Assembly: GCA_009841075.1 (NCBI GenBank) | Contig: VXMP01000068.1 | Location: 1-64,000, forward strand | From: Acidimicrobiia bacterium | GTDB lineage: Bacteria > Actinomycetota > Acidimicrobiia > Spongiisociales > Spongiisociaceae | DNA length: 64,000 nt | Reading direction: 5' to 3' | In this document: one piece after another, positions 29,590 to 40,300 of the stretch | How the letters are laid out: each line of letters begins with the position of its first letter | How positions within the stretch are numbered: position 1 is the stretch's first letter | Made by a program: the position numbers and the translations under genes | Notes under the pieces: generated by a model | The model's input: the letters and a program-made list of their open reading frames with translations, nothing else | Told to the model about the DNA's origin: nothing | The model's database searches: none

Positions 29590-30347
29590 CCGTTTTATTC
29601 GTCATCTTCCGGGGCTTCATAACCCGCTTGTTGAACCGGCGACGGTTTTTTTGGCTGGCTCTGATCGGGGCGGCTCCGGCACCTATCTTGTTCCTCATCG
29701 CCCAGTCCGAATCCTCCGACTCGGTTGTCTCCTTATACAACGACCTAACAGTAACTCTGGGGATGTCGACCCTCTATCCGGTGGTGGCACTGATCATCTC
29801 CACCGCCGCCCTGGGCCAGGAATGGAAGAGCGGAACCCTACCGTTCCTGCTGGTTAAGCCGGTTTCCAGGTGGGGGATTGCGGCTGGTGCGCTGGCTGCG
29901 GCCGCCGTGGCCTCCTTTGTGGTGATCGAGGCCGGGGTGCTGCTCACCTGGCTGGTAGCCGGCCTGGTGGGAGGGGATTGGTCGGTCGGGTTGGCCACCA
30001 CCGTGGCCGTGGCCATCCAAAGCGTGGCTTCGGCGGCCATCTTTGTCCCGCTCGGATTAATCCTCGGACGGGCCACCCTGGTCGGTCTGGGCTATCTGCT
30101 GATTTGGGAGGGGATCCTCAGCAGCATCATCGCAGGTATTCAGGCTTCCTCCGTATACCGGATCGTGGTTTCGGCCTGGGCGGATCTGGCTTCCCTTGAC
30201 CTCGACAACCTGACTCTCGTCCTTGACATCATCGGACGGGTGGAGGTGGGGATCGGCGGCGCGGTGGCCAAGGTGTCGATAATGGCCTTGGTGTCGGTGA
30301 TGCTTACCGGATTGGTTTTACGCCACCGGGACCTGATCGGGGAATGA
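29586..30347 (+). CDS. ABC-2 type permease
   Basis: Multi-TM, GQEWKSGTLPFLLVKPVSRWGIAAG. Confidence 0.85.
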   Translation: MTVLFVIFRGFITRLLNRRRFFWLALIGAAPAPILFLIAQSESSDSVVSLYNDLTVTLGMSTLYPVVALIISTAALGQEWKSGTLPFLLVKPVSRWGIAAGALAAAAVASFVVIEAGVLLTWLVAGLVGGDWSVGLATTVAVAIQSVASAAIFVPLGLILGRATLVGLGYLLIWEGILSSIIAGIQASSVYRIVVSAWADLASLDLDNLTLVLDIIGRVEVGIGGAVAKVSIMALVSVMLTGLVLRHRDLIGE

Positions 30348-30393
30348 GGCCGGGCGAAACTGAGTGCGCTCCTTCAAGGGATCAGGAGAGCGT

Positions 30394-30810
30394 TCAGGAA
30401 GGCGGATAGAGCCCCACGTTGGCGGACTCGTCTGTCTGCCAGAAAACCCCGGCGATCCCATCTATCTGCGCAATCAAATCTTCCGCCACCGCCGGATCGG
30501 TCGACTTCTTGGCGTCTCCGGCTGCTTTTATGGCGTTCCAAAACATCTGGTGGAGCTCCGGAAAGCGCTCTAGATGGTGGGGTTTGAAAAAGTCTGTCCA
30601 GAGCACCGACAGATGGTGTTTTACCAACTCGGCCTGGGCTTCTTTAACCGAAATGCAGCGGGAACGAAACACTTCGTCGTCGCTGTCGTGATATTTTTTG
30701 GCGGCTTGCAGGACCGATTCGGCTTCAATCCGAGCCTGGGCCGGATCGTATACTCCGCAGAACAGGTCGCAGTGGGCGACCGCCCGCCTAGGTGACTCGA
30801 AAAACCCCAT
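30394..30810 (-). CDS. sodN: Nickel superoxide dismutase precursor
   Basis: Hook region HCDLFCGVYDPAQARIEAESV after a 12-aa propeptide; NiSOD fold sequence throughout. Confidence 0.93.
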   Translation of the reverse strand: MGFFESPRRAVAHCDLFCGVYDPAQARIEAESVLQAAKKYHDSDDEVFRSRCISVKEAQAELVKHHLSVLWTDFFKPHHLERFPELHQMFWNAIKAAGDAKKSTDPAVAEDLIAQIDGIAGVFWQTDESANVGLYPPS

Positions 30811-30988
30811 GAAGTACTCCTTGATTTCAAATGTTTCCGATTAGGGCTTCACAATACACCGATCAAAGAGTTTTTCGGAAAGCCGGTGTCCGTGGCTCCC
30901 GCCCTCTTTATCTTCCCTCCTACCCTTCGGACTCGAAGAACCTATATCCGATCCCCCAAACCCATCTGCATGGCAACCTTCCTGGATC

Positions 30989-31432
30989 ATGGCGAGATAC
31001 ACCCGGTTCTTTGTAGAGGATCATTCCATGTCGCCTCACATCCTGCCTGGTGACCGCCTGGTGACCGATCAGCAGTGGAGACGAAGGGGGCTAAAGTCGG
31101 GCGATGTAGCCATATACCGTTCCGAAGATGTGTATCTGGCGAAGCGGGTGGTTGGACTACCAGGAGATAACATCGCCGTTGTGGGTGGAGTGCTGGTGGT
31201 AAACGGCCTTCCTTTCCCCGACCCCTGGTGGGCCGCCGCCACCCGCCCCGAAGGCGAATGGTCTGTACCGCCGGATTGCTGGTTTTTTCTGGGAGACAAC
31301 CGGGCTAATTCCGGCCTTGACAGCCGGGTGCTGGGGCCGATAGAAGGCAGGAAAATCCACTCCCGTGTGGTATTGCGCTACCGCCCTTGGCGGCGGGCAG
31401 CCCGGTTTAAATCCACCGAGATTAGAGGGTGA
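30989..31432 (+). CDS. sodX: S26 family signal-peptidase-like NiSOD maturation protease
   Basis: VEDHSMSPHILPGDRLVTD (Ser), YLAKRVVGLPGD (Lys), FFLGDNRANSGLDSR; divergent neighbour of sodN. Confidence 0.88.
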   Translation: MARYTRFFVEDHSMSPHILPGDRLVTDQQWRRRGLKSGDVAIYRSEDVYLAKRVVGLPGDNIAVVGGVLVVNGLPFPDPWWAAATRPEGEWSVPPDCWFFLGDNRANSGLDSRVLGPIEGRKIHSRVVLRYRPWRRAARFKSTEIRG

Positions 31433-31478
31433 TATCTGTGAGGGTCGGCGGGTTCTCCGGGGCCTATAGTGATTCTTA

Positions 31479-32729
31479 ATGAAGCGTCCGATATTCCTTC
31501 GAGTTGGTGCGGTCGTAGTGGCCGGCCTTATGCTGCTGGGGGCCTGCCAAGGAGAAGACGAAGCGGTTGATCCAAGCGATTCCACTTCGGATCTAACCGC
31601 CCCGGCCGGCACCGTTGTTACCAGCACCGGCGATCCAACCGCAGAGGAACCCCCGAACACCGAGGAACCCACCGATAACGGCATCTCCGCTTCCGAGGTG
31701 TCGAGCACCACCGAAGCCCCCCTTGAAACCACTACAACCACTACCACTACGGGTGTGATAGCCGGATCATCTTCGACAATTTCCGCATCGGAGGACAACT
31801 TTCCTCCTTCCACCACAACCACCACCCTATACATTCCGGTATCACCCGTCAGCGGCCTGCCGGTTGACGACCTCTCGCTACTGGATCGTAGGTTGGTCGC
31901 CGTCAAGATAGACAACCATAGGATGGCCCGCCCCCAGTCGGGAATAGAGGAAGCAGACGGGATGATCGAATTGGTGGTCGAAGGCGGAGTGACCAGGTTT
32001 ATAGCGCTCTTTCATCACAGTGACTCTTCCTGGTTGGGGCCGATGAGGTCGATTCGTCCTACCGATTGGACCCTGGCCAAAGCCCTAAACGGGGTACTGG
32101 TGATCAGCGGGGGACAGCCCTGGATATTGAATCAGGTGGTGTCCAACGATGTGCCGATGATCGGCGATCTAGGCCCCCCTTTGACCACCCGCCTGAGGGA
32201 GCGGGCGGCCCCGCACAATCTCTATGTCAACACCTTTGAGGCCCGCCTGATAGCTGAAGAACGCAACCTGGATCCCCGCCCTCCTCCGGCCCTGTTCAAC
32301 CGAGGACCGACCAGCGCTTCTCCGCTGTCTCCTGCTACCTACATCTTTTTCGACTGGACGGACTCCATCGATGTGGTGTGGCATTGGGACGGTTCCCAAT
32401 ATCTTCGCTCGACGAACGGCCAATCCCATCAATGGTTGACTCAGGAAGGAGATAGCGGCCCGATCACGGCTGACGTGCTGGTGGTGCTGAGTGCCGAGCG
32501 CTACACAGCCTGCCCTACCGGGTCGGGTTCCTGCGTCCCGGCCTGGCGAACCGTAGGCGAAAATCGGGCGGTGGTGTTTGCCGAAGGCCGCGCCGAGGAA
32601 GGGCGATGGACCCGGGCCGATACCAGCGACTGGTTCACCCTGACCGGACTGACCGGCGAACCGATTATCGTTCCGCCGGGCCGAACCTGGATCATGATCT
32701 ACCCGGAGACCGCCGAGCTGGTCTGGTAG
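31479..32729 (+). CDS. DUF3048 (YerB-like) lipoprotein
   Basis: Lipobox LLGAC; PVSGLP..RRLVAVKIDNHRMARPQSGIEEADGMIELVVEGGVTRFIALFH. Confidence 0.85.
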   Translation: MKRPIFLRVGAVVVAGLMLLGACQGEDEAVDPSDSTSDLTAPAGTVVTSTGDPTAEEPPNTEEPTDNGISASEVSSTTEAPLETTTTTTTTGVIAGSSSTISASEDNFPPSTTTTTLYIPVSPVSGLPVDDLSLLDRRLVAVKIDNHRMARPQSGIEEADGMIELVVEGGVTRFIALFHHSDSSWLGPMRSIRPTDWTLAKALNGVLVISGGQPWILNQVVSNDVPMIGDLGPPLTTRLRERAAPHNLYVNTFEARLIAEERNLDPRPPPALFNRGPTSASPLSPATYIFFDWTDSIDVVWHWDGSQYLRSTNGQSHQWLTQEGDSGPITADVLVVLSAERYTACPTGSGSCVPAWRTVGENRAVVFAEGRAEEGRWTRADTSDWFTLTGLTGEPIIVPPGRTWIMIYPETAELVW

Positions 32730-32735
32730 CTGTTC

Positions 32736-34139
32736 GTGTCCGGTACCGATTCCATAGACACCATCGTCGACGAGGTTCGAAAAGGGGTACGCACCGCCCA
32801 TCAGGTACTGGACCACTACCTGGAGAGAGCGGAACGACTGAATCCGGCCCTAAACGCCTTCTACGAAATCCACCAGGAGGAAGCCCGTGAACAAGCCGAC
32901 TCGATCGACTCTCGACTCCGGGCCGGGGCCGCGCCAGGGCGATTGTGCGGGGTGCCGATCGCCCTCAAGGATCTGATCGACCAGGCCGGACAGGTAACCA
33001 CGGCGGGTTCGGCCTTCTACCGGCATAGGGCGAAGGAGTCGGCCACTGTGGTGCGGAGGTTGGAGGCCGAGGGGGCTGTGATTATGGGAAGGACCGTGCT
33101 TCATGAGTTCGCCTTCGGGTTTTCGTCCGAGAATCCTTGGTTCGGGCCGGTTCGTAACCCCTGGAATCTCCGACTATCTCCGGGCGGGTCGTCTGGCGGG
33201 TCGGCGGTGGCGGTGGCCGCCGGAATGGCTCCGGCCGGGATCGGGACCGACACGGGAGGTTCGGTGCGGGTACCGGCAGCCCTGTGCGGCCTGGTGGGGT
33301 TGAAGGTAACCCACGGGGCTATTCCCCTCACCGGTGTGTTCCCCCTGGCGGGATCGCTTGATACGGTCGGGCCGATGGCTAAAACAGTTCGGGATGCCCG
33401 GGTACTGTTCCGGGTGATGAGCGGGTACGATCCGAGAGATCCTTGGTCCACCCCCTCCCCCGCAGGCGCGGATCGGATTGACCGCCTCCAAGGGTTGCGG
33501 ATCGGCGTGCCGAGCGATTGGCTATCCGCCGTCCCCACCTCGGCGATGGTTCGAGATTCCTTCGGTTTGTTCTGCGAAGACCTGTCCGACCTCGGTGCCG
33601 AAGTCGAGGTGATCGAGGAGTCGGGATTGAAGCCCGGCCCGCTGCTGCAGATGGTGCCCGCCGCCGAAGCCGCCGCCGTCCATCGAAGATGGTTTGCAGA
33701 TCCGGACAAACCCTATGGGCCCGACCTGGAGATCCGTCTGGGGGCGGCGATGGAGGTCCCGGTTGACCGGTACACCGAGGCGATGCGATGGCGGGCCGGG
33801 GTAAAAAATGCCGCTGCGAAAATCTTTGACGACTTTGACTTGCTGGTCACCCCCGCCGTCGGTCACGCCGCCAAGACCATCGGCGAGGACACGATTGAGA
33901 TCAACGGACAGCCGCTGTTCTATCGGGAGGTACTGAACGGCTACAGCGCCCTGGTCAACATGATCGGATGCCCGGCCCTGGCGTTGCCGACCAACCGGCC
34001 GGGTTCGCCGCCGCCCGCTATCCAGCTGCTAGCCCCCTGGTGGGGAGAAGAAGCCCTCTTGGACGTAGGGACGCTGTTCGAACAAACCGGGCTGATCGGA
34101 TTCACCCCACCACCTCCCTTACCTGAATTGCCTGCCTAA
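32736..34139 (+). CDS. Amidase signature family protein (GatA-like)
   Basis: VPIALKDLIDQAG (Lys), LSPGGSSGGSAVAVAAG, GIGTDTGGSVRVPAALCGLVGLK. Confidence 0.9.
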   Translation: MSGTDSIDTIVDEVRKGVRTAHQVLDHYLERAERLNPALNAFYEIHQEEAREQADSIDSRLRAGAAPGRLCGVPIALKDLIDQAGQVTTAGSAFYRHRAKESATVVRRLEAEGAVIMGRTVLHEFAFGFSSENPWFGPVRNPWNLRLSPGGSSGGSAVAVAAGMAPAGIGTDTGGSVRVPAALCGLVGLKVTHGAIPLTGVFPLAGSLDTVGPMAKTVRDARVLFRVMSGYDPRDPWSTPSPAGADRIDRLQGLRIGVPSDWLSAVPTSAMVRDSFGLFCEDLSDLGAEVEVIEESGLKPGPLLQMVPAAEAAAVHRRWFADPDKPYGPDLEIRLGAAMEVPVDRYTEAMRWRAGVKNAAAKIFDDFDLLVTPAVGHAAKTIGEDTIEINGQPLFYREVLNGYSALVNMIGCPALALPTNRPGSPPPAIQLLAPWWGEEALLDVGTLFEQTGLIGFTPPPPLPELPA

Positions 34140-34349
34140 CCTCCTCGGGCGGTACCCCTTCGGATAGCCCGATTCCGAATCCCTGGCCACTACAATTCCC
34201 CTCAAGCACCCTCTTCTAGTCTTTGGCTTGGGGGTAGACTTCAGGACACCTTTCCCAGGCTGGGAAGGGATTTATCAGGATGCCTGCTTGGTCAGGTAGC
34301 TCAGGCTTTTTCCAGCCCAACCCGTAATGCATATAGAGGAGCAAGGACG

Positions 34350-36254
34350 GTGGAAAACGACCACAACCCGAACGATCACCCGCCCGAGGGGTCTCAGATG
34401 ACGGTTCCCAACGGCGGGGTGACAGTAGACCGAACCGACCGGATGGTGATTCGCTTTGCCGGCGATTCGGGTGACGGAATGCAGTTGACGGGTAATCGCT
34501 TTACCGATGCGGCCGCTATTTTCGGTAACGATCTGGCCACCCTCCCCACCTTCCCGGCCGAGATTCGGGCACCCGCCGGTACCCTGCCGGGGGTTTCCTC
34601 CTTCCAAATCCAGATCGCCGACTGGGATATTCTTACCCCCGGCGACCGTCCCGATGTCCTGGTCGCTATGAACCCGGCCGCCCTGAAGGTGCATCTAAAA
34701 GACCTGATCGACAACGGCATTCTGATCATCAACCAGGAGGCCTTCGACGAACGCAACCTCTACAAGGCGGGCTTCGACTCCAACCCTCTGAAGGACGGCA
34801 CCCTGGCCGGTTACGACCTGCACAGCGTGCCCATGCAAACCCTCACCAAGGAGGCGGTTAAAGGCACCGGCGTCAGCGGAAGAGCGGTGCTGCGGTCCAA
34901 GAACTTTCTGGCCTTGGGCCTTATCCTGTGGATGTTTGGACGGGATACCAAGGTGACCGAAGCCTGGGTCGCCCAGAAGTTCCGAAGGGTGGAGGCGGTG
35001 AAGAACGCCAACCTGGCCGCCCTCAAAGCAGGATACAACTACGGGATAACCACCGAAAGCTTCGCCCGCCAGATCGAGGTTCGGCCAGCCGAGCTCCCGC
35101 CCGGTACCTACACCAACGTCAACGGCAACGCCGCCCTCTCCTGGGGGCTGATCGCCGGGGCCCGGTTGGCCGACCTGCCCCTCTTCTACGCCTCCTATCC
35201 GATAACCCCTGCCTCCGAAATCCTGCACGAGCTGGTTCGTCATCGCAATTTCGGGGTCAAAACCTTCCAGGCGGAAGACGAGATCGCTGCCGCCGGTGCC
35301 GCCCTTGGGGCCGCCTTCACCGGATCCCTGGCGGTAACCGGAACCAGCGGTCCTGGCCTGTCGCTGAAAGGCGAGACCATCAGCCTGGCGTTGATGACCG
35401 AGCTTCCGATGGTGATCGTGGATGTCCAAAGAGGCGGCCCTTCCACCGGCCTCCCCACCAAACCGGAACAGTCCGACCTCTTCCTGGCGGTATGGGGACG
35501 ACACGGCGAATCTCCGCTGCCGGTTCTGTCGGCCTCCGCACCCTCCGACGCCTTCGAGGTTGCCATAGAAGCCTGCCGGATCGCCCTTAAATACATGACC
35601 CCGGTGATCCTGCTGTCCGACGGCTACATTGCCACCAGCTCGGAACCCTGGCGGCTCCCCGACATCGAAGCCCTCCCCCAGCTGGAGGTGCCTTTCGCCA
35701 CCGCCCCCAATGCAGGCGACAAATTCCTACCGTATTTGCGGGATTTGGACACCATGGCCCGCCCCTGGGCACTACCGGGAGTGCCCGGACTGGAGCATCG
35801 GGTGGGCGGACTGGAGAAGGAGGAAGTAACCGGTAACGTCTCCTACGACCCGGCCAACCATCAGCTGATGACCGACATCCGGGCGTGGAAGATAGCCAAT
35901 ATCGCCAACGACATACCCGATATCGAAGTTGACGACCCGGATGGTGCCGATCTGCTGGTACTAAGTTGGGGATCGACCTTTTCGGCGGTCAAGGCCGGGG
36001 TGGGTAACGCCCGTTCCTTGGGAGCTTCCGTAGCCTATGCCAGGATTCGCTACCTAAGCCCCTTCCCGCCCAACATGCCCACCGTACTGGGCAATTACAA
36101 AAAGATCATGGTCCCGGAAATGAACATGGGCCAGCTGTCAAGAATCATCAAGGCCGAGTTTGTGACGCCGGTTATATCGGTGAACAAGGTGGAGGGCAAG
36201 CCGTTCACCTCCGACGAAATCTGTGACGAAATAATGAAAGCGGCGGGACAATGA
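34350..36254 (+). CDS. korA: 2-oxoacid:acceptor (ferredoxin) oxidoreductase, alpha (gamma-alpha fused) subunit
   Basis: FAGDSGDGMQLTGNRFT; FYASYPITPASEILHEL; paired with the beta subunit. Confidence 0.9.
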   Translation: MENDHNPNDHPPEGSQMTVPNGGVTVDRTDRMVIRFAGDSGDGMQLTGNRFTDAAAIFGNDLATLPTFPAEIRAPAGTLPGVSSFQIQIADWDILTPGDRPDVLVAMNPAALKVHLKDLIDNGILIINQEAFDERNLYKAGFDSNPLKDGTLAGYDLHSVPMQTLTKEAVKGTGVSGRAVLRSKNFLALGLILWMFGRDTKVTEAWVAQKFRRVEAVKNANLAALKAGYNYGITTESFARQIEVRPAELPPGTYTNVNGNAALSWGLIAGARLADLPLFYASYPITPASEILHELVRHRNFGVKTFQAEDEIAAAGAALGAAFTGSLAVTGTSGPGLSLKGETISLALMTELPMVIVDVQRGGPSTGLPTKPEQSDLFLAVWGRHGESPLPVLSASAPSDAFEVAIEACRIALKYMTPVILLSDGYIATSSEPWRLPDIEALPQLEVPFATAPNAGDKFLPYLRDLDTMARPWALPGVPGLEHRVGGLEKEEVTGNVSYDPANHQLMTDIRAWKIANIANDIPDIEVDDPDGADLLVLSWGSTFSAVKAGVGNARSLGASVAYARIRYLSPFPPNMPTVLGNYKKIMVPEMNMGQLSRIIKAEFVTPVISVNKVEGKPFTSDEICDEIMKAAGQ

Positions 36255-37252
36255 CCTACACCAGGGTTGATTTCCAGACCGATCAGGAGGTTCGATGGTG
36301 CCCGGGATGCGGCGACTACACCATCCTCGCCTCCGTTCAGAACTTCATGGCCAACGCAGGCGTGGACCGGGAAAAAGTGGTGTTCGTATCCGGAATCGGC
36401 TGCGCGGCCCGTTTCCCCTACTACATGAATGTGTACGGAATGCACAGCATCCACGGACGGGCCCCGGCCATAGCCACCGGGGTGGCCATCACCAACCCGG
36501 ACCTTTCGGTTTGGGTGGTCGGCGGCGACGGTGACCTGCTCTCCATCGGCGGAAACCATTTGATCCACGCCATGCGGCGCAACCTGGATCTCACCATCCT
36601 CCTGTTCAACAACCAGATATACGGTCTGACCAAAGGCCAGTACTCCCCCACCTCAGAACCGGGTAAATCCACCAAATCCTCTCCCGGCGGTTCGATCGAC
36701 TACCCGTTTAATCCGGTCAGCCTGGCGCTGGGATCGGAGGCCACTTTCGTAGCCCGCACCCTGGACATGGACCGCAAGCACACCACCGACATCCTCACGG
36801 CGGCCCATACCCACAAGGGGGCGGCGTTGATCGAGATATACCAGAACTGCAACGTTTTCAACGACAAGGCCTTTATCCAGCTGACCGGCAAAACCGAGCG
36901 GTACGCCAACCGGATCGACCTGGTCCATGGGGAGCCGATCATCTTCGGTGCCGACAAGGAAAAGGCGGTGGTCTGGTCGGAAGGTGGGGCGAAAATTGTG
37001 GACCGGGCTTCGGTCAACCCGAACGACATCATCGTTCACGACGCCCACGCCGAGGACGTCTCCGCCGCGTTCGCCCTGTCTCGAATCTCGCATGGACCCT
37101 ACGGCCCCACCCCGCTCGGGGTTTTCCGCGACGTTTACCGGCCTGTCTACGACCAGGTTCTTGACGAGGAAGTGGCTTCCTCCCAGGCGGCTCGGGGGAA
37201 GGGAGACCTTTTGGAGTTGATTACCGGTCTGGGTACCTGGACGGTGGACTAA
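36251..37252 (+). CDS. korB: 2-oxoacid:acceptor oxidoreductase, beta subunit
   Basis: RWCPGCGDYTILASVQ, TPP-binding VVGGDGDLLSIGGNHLIHAMRRN, ATGA overlap with korA. Confidence 0.92.
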   Translation: MTYTRVDFQTDQEVRWCPGCGDYTILASVQNFMANAGVDREKVVFVSGIGCAARFPYYMNVYGMHSIHGRAPAIATGVAITNPDLSVWVVGGDGDLLSIGGNHLIHAMRRNLDLTILLFNNQIYGLTKGQYSPTSEPGKSTKSSPGGSIDYPFNPVSLALGSEATFVARTLDMDRKHTTDILTAAHTHKGAALIEIYQNCNVFNDKAFIQLTGKTERYANRIDLVHGEPIIFGADKEKAVVWSEGGAKIVDRASVNPNDIIVHDAHAEDVSAAFALSRISHGPYGPTPLGVFRDVYRPVYDQVLDEEVASSQAARGKGDLLELITGLGTWTVD

Positions 37253-37361
37253 GCCCACAATAATTACACAACCCGCCGTACCACAGAAGACATCCCAAGT
37301 ACACCTGGGTATTGAGCGCGAGAGATCAACCCACGACGGTGCCAGGGGACAGGCTCGTAAA

Positions 37362-40300
37362 TCAGTCGTTGTCGATGATGGTGCCGGTGGCGGTGGCGTT
37401 GTCGGCTATTACGGCACCGTCGGCTTCTGTTAACTCGATAACGAGGGTCTCGTCTCTCTCCCGTAAACGGTCGTCTCTGACGTTCACACCGGTTGTGGCC
37501 CTTGTCCAACCGGCCCAAATCGTTACCTGACCTATGCTGCCCCAATAGTCCAATCCATTGACGGCCGTGCCCGAAAGAATCCTAAAACGAACCGTAACAT
37601 CCTGCTCTGAAGGTTCGCTCAGCGTAACCTGGAACTCCAGTAGCGAGAGGAACCCGAACTCTCCCTCCACAACTGACCCGTCAGCGACCGACACCACAGG
37701 CAACCCCGGCTGTAGCGGGTCATCATTATCGGCAACCTCAACCGTGACCGAACCCTGCGTGGCCGACACCGTATAACCAGCCCGTCCGTTGACTGTCACA
37801 GTCACCGACCCGTCCAGCTCATCGGTGGTGTCATCAGAAGTCGAAACCGTCACCGTCGCCGTGCCGCTGATAGGAACCGTCACCGACCGTGAACCCGTAG
37901 ACACACCAAAATCACCCACCTGAGTGACCGTCACCGTAACCGACAAAGGCGCAGACGGAGCCGGGTTGGCGGTGACCGTAAACGAAACATCACCACCCTC
38001 CACGACCCCAGCCCCCGCCGTCACACTGATCTCCGGTGTCACAGGCAGAGGAACATCATCATCCGCCACAACAACAGTGGCAGTGCCCTGCGAAGAGGAG
38101 ACGGTATAGCCGCTGTAGGCGTTGACCGTCACAGTCACAGACCCGTCAGTTTCGTCGGTGCTGTCATTCGACGTCGAAACCGTGACGGTGGCTGTGCCGC
38201 TCGTGGGGACGGTAACCGTCCGCGAACCGGTAGAAGTTGCGTAGTTACCCTGCTGGCTGACCGTAACCTTCACCGAAAGCGGAGCAGACGGGGACGGGGA
38301 GGCGGTAACAGTAAACAAAACATCACCGCCCTCTGTGATCCCACTACCCGCAGTGACGCTGATTTCAGGTGTCACAGGCGGCGGAACATCATCATCCGCC
38401 ACAACAACAGTGGCAGAACCCAGCGAAGAAGAAACCGTATAACCGGAACCCCCGTTAACCGTAACCGTCACAGACCCGTCAGTTTCATCCGTGCTGTCAT
38501 CCGACGTCGAAACCGTCACCGTCACGCTCCCAGTAGTGGGTACGGTGACCGTGCGGGACCCCGTGGATGCACCATAATCCCCGTTTTGGCTGACCGTCAC
38601 CGACACCGACAACGCCGACGTAGGAGCGGGATCAGCCGTAACCGTAAACACCGCATCACCGCCCTCGGTGATCCCGCTTCCTGCAGTCACACTTATCTCT
38701 GGAGTGGCAGGCGGTGGGTCGTCGTTATCTGCCACATCAACCGAAGCAGAACCCTGCGAAGACGACACCGTATAACCAGAGCCCCCGTTCGCTGTAACAG
38801 TCACAGAACCGTCAGTCTCATCCGTACTGTCATCAGAAGTCGAAACCGTCACCGTCGCGGAGCCGCTCGTGGGGACAGTCACCGTCCTCGTCCCAGTAGT
38901 AGCCCCGAAATCACCGGTCTGGGCAACCGTCACCGACACCGACAAAGGTGACGAGGGTGCAGGACTGACCGTGACCGTAAACAAAGCGTCCCCGCCCTCA
39001 GTCACCCCACTACCGGCGGTCACGCTCACCACCGGAGTCGCCGGCGGCGGGGTGCCCTCCAAACACTCCAACGCCACCCTAAACCGAGACCAACGCCCAT
39101 CACCCAACTCCAACACCACAGCCTCAGCCGCCGACAACGGCGTGTTAAACGTACCGGTCACAGCCGACAACGCAATCCACGCCCGCCACCAATCATTCCG
39201 CTCCTTACGATTCGCTGCCGTATTCGCCAACCCATCATGATTCCCCTTCGCCTCCAAACCCAACGCATCCGTATCCCCACACCCCAACACCGGCGGAACA
39301 TCATCATCCGACACAACCACACTGTCTGTCCCCTGCGTGCTGGACACCGTATAACCCGACCCACCACCCACCGACACCGACACAGAACCATCCACCTCGT
39401 CCGTACTGTCATCCGAAGTCGAAACTGTCACGGTTGCGGAGCCGCTCGTGGGGACGGTAACCGTTTGCGAACCCGTAGCCACCCCAAAATCACCGTCTTG
39501 GACAACCGTCACCGACACCGAAAGCGGGGCCGTAGGTGCAGGACTGGCAGTAACCGTAAACGAAGCATCACCACCCTCGGTAACCCCACTACCCGCAGTC
39601 ACACTCACCACCGGAGTCACCGGCGGCGGGGTACCCTCCAAACACTCCAACGCCACCCTAAACCGACTCCAACGCAAATCACCCGACTCCAACACATTTG
39701 CCTCCGCAGCCGTCAACGGCGTGTTAAAGGTGCCGGTCACAGCCGACAACGCAATCCACGCCCGCCACCAATCGTTGCGCTCCTTCCGGTTCGCCAAAGT
39801 ATTCGGCAATCCATCATGATTGGCCCGTGCCTCCAACCCCAACGCATCAGTATCCCCACACCCCAACACCGGCGGAACATCATCATCAGACACCACCACA
39901 GAAGCCGAACCCTCCGACGAAGAAACCGTATAACCCGACCCACCGGCAACCGTCACCGACACCGACCCGTCGACCTCATCCGCATCGTCATCGGAAGTAG
40001 ACACGGTCACGGTCGCGCTGCCGCTCGTCGGTACCGTCACCGTCCGAGAACCCACCGACACACCGAAATCACCCACCTGGGCCACCGACACATCAACCGA
40101 CAACGGCGCGTTTGGTGCCGGGCCGGCAGACACCGTGAACACCGCATCGCCGCCCTCGGTCACTCCCGTACCCGCGGTGACGCTCACCTTCGGCTTCTGC
40201 GACGACGTGTCAGAAAACACCCAGGGACGGGCTTGTTTGATGGCCAGCGTGTTGTCGGCTGTGATCTTGAACTCGATCTCGATAGCGAACCGGTCACCGT

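Noticed and set aside
37700-40200. Regularly spaced repeats suggesting a CRISPR array
   Set aside because: Spacing and periodicity correspond to in-frame Calx-beta protein modules, not short palindromic repeats with unique spacers; no cas genes.
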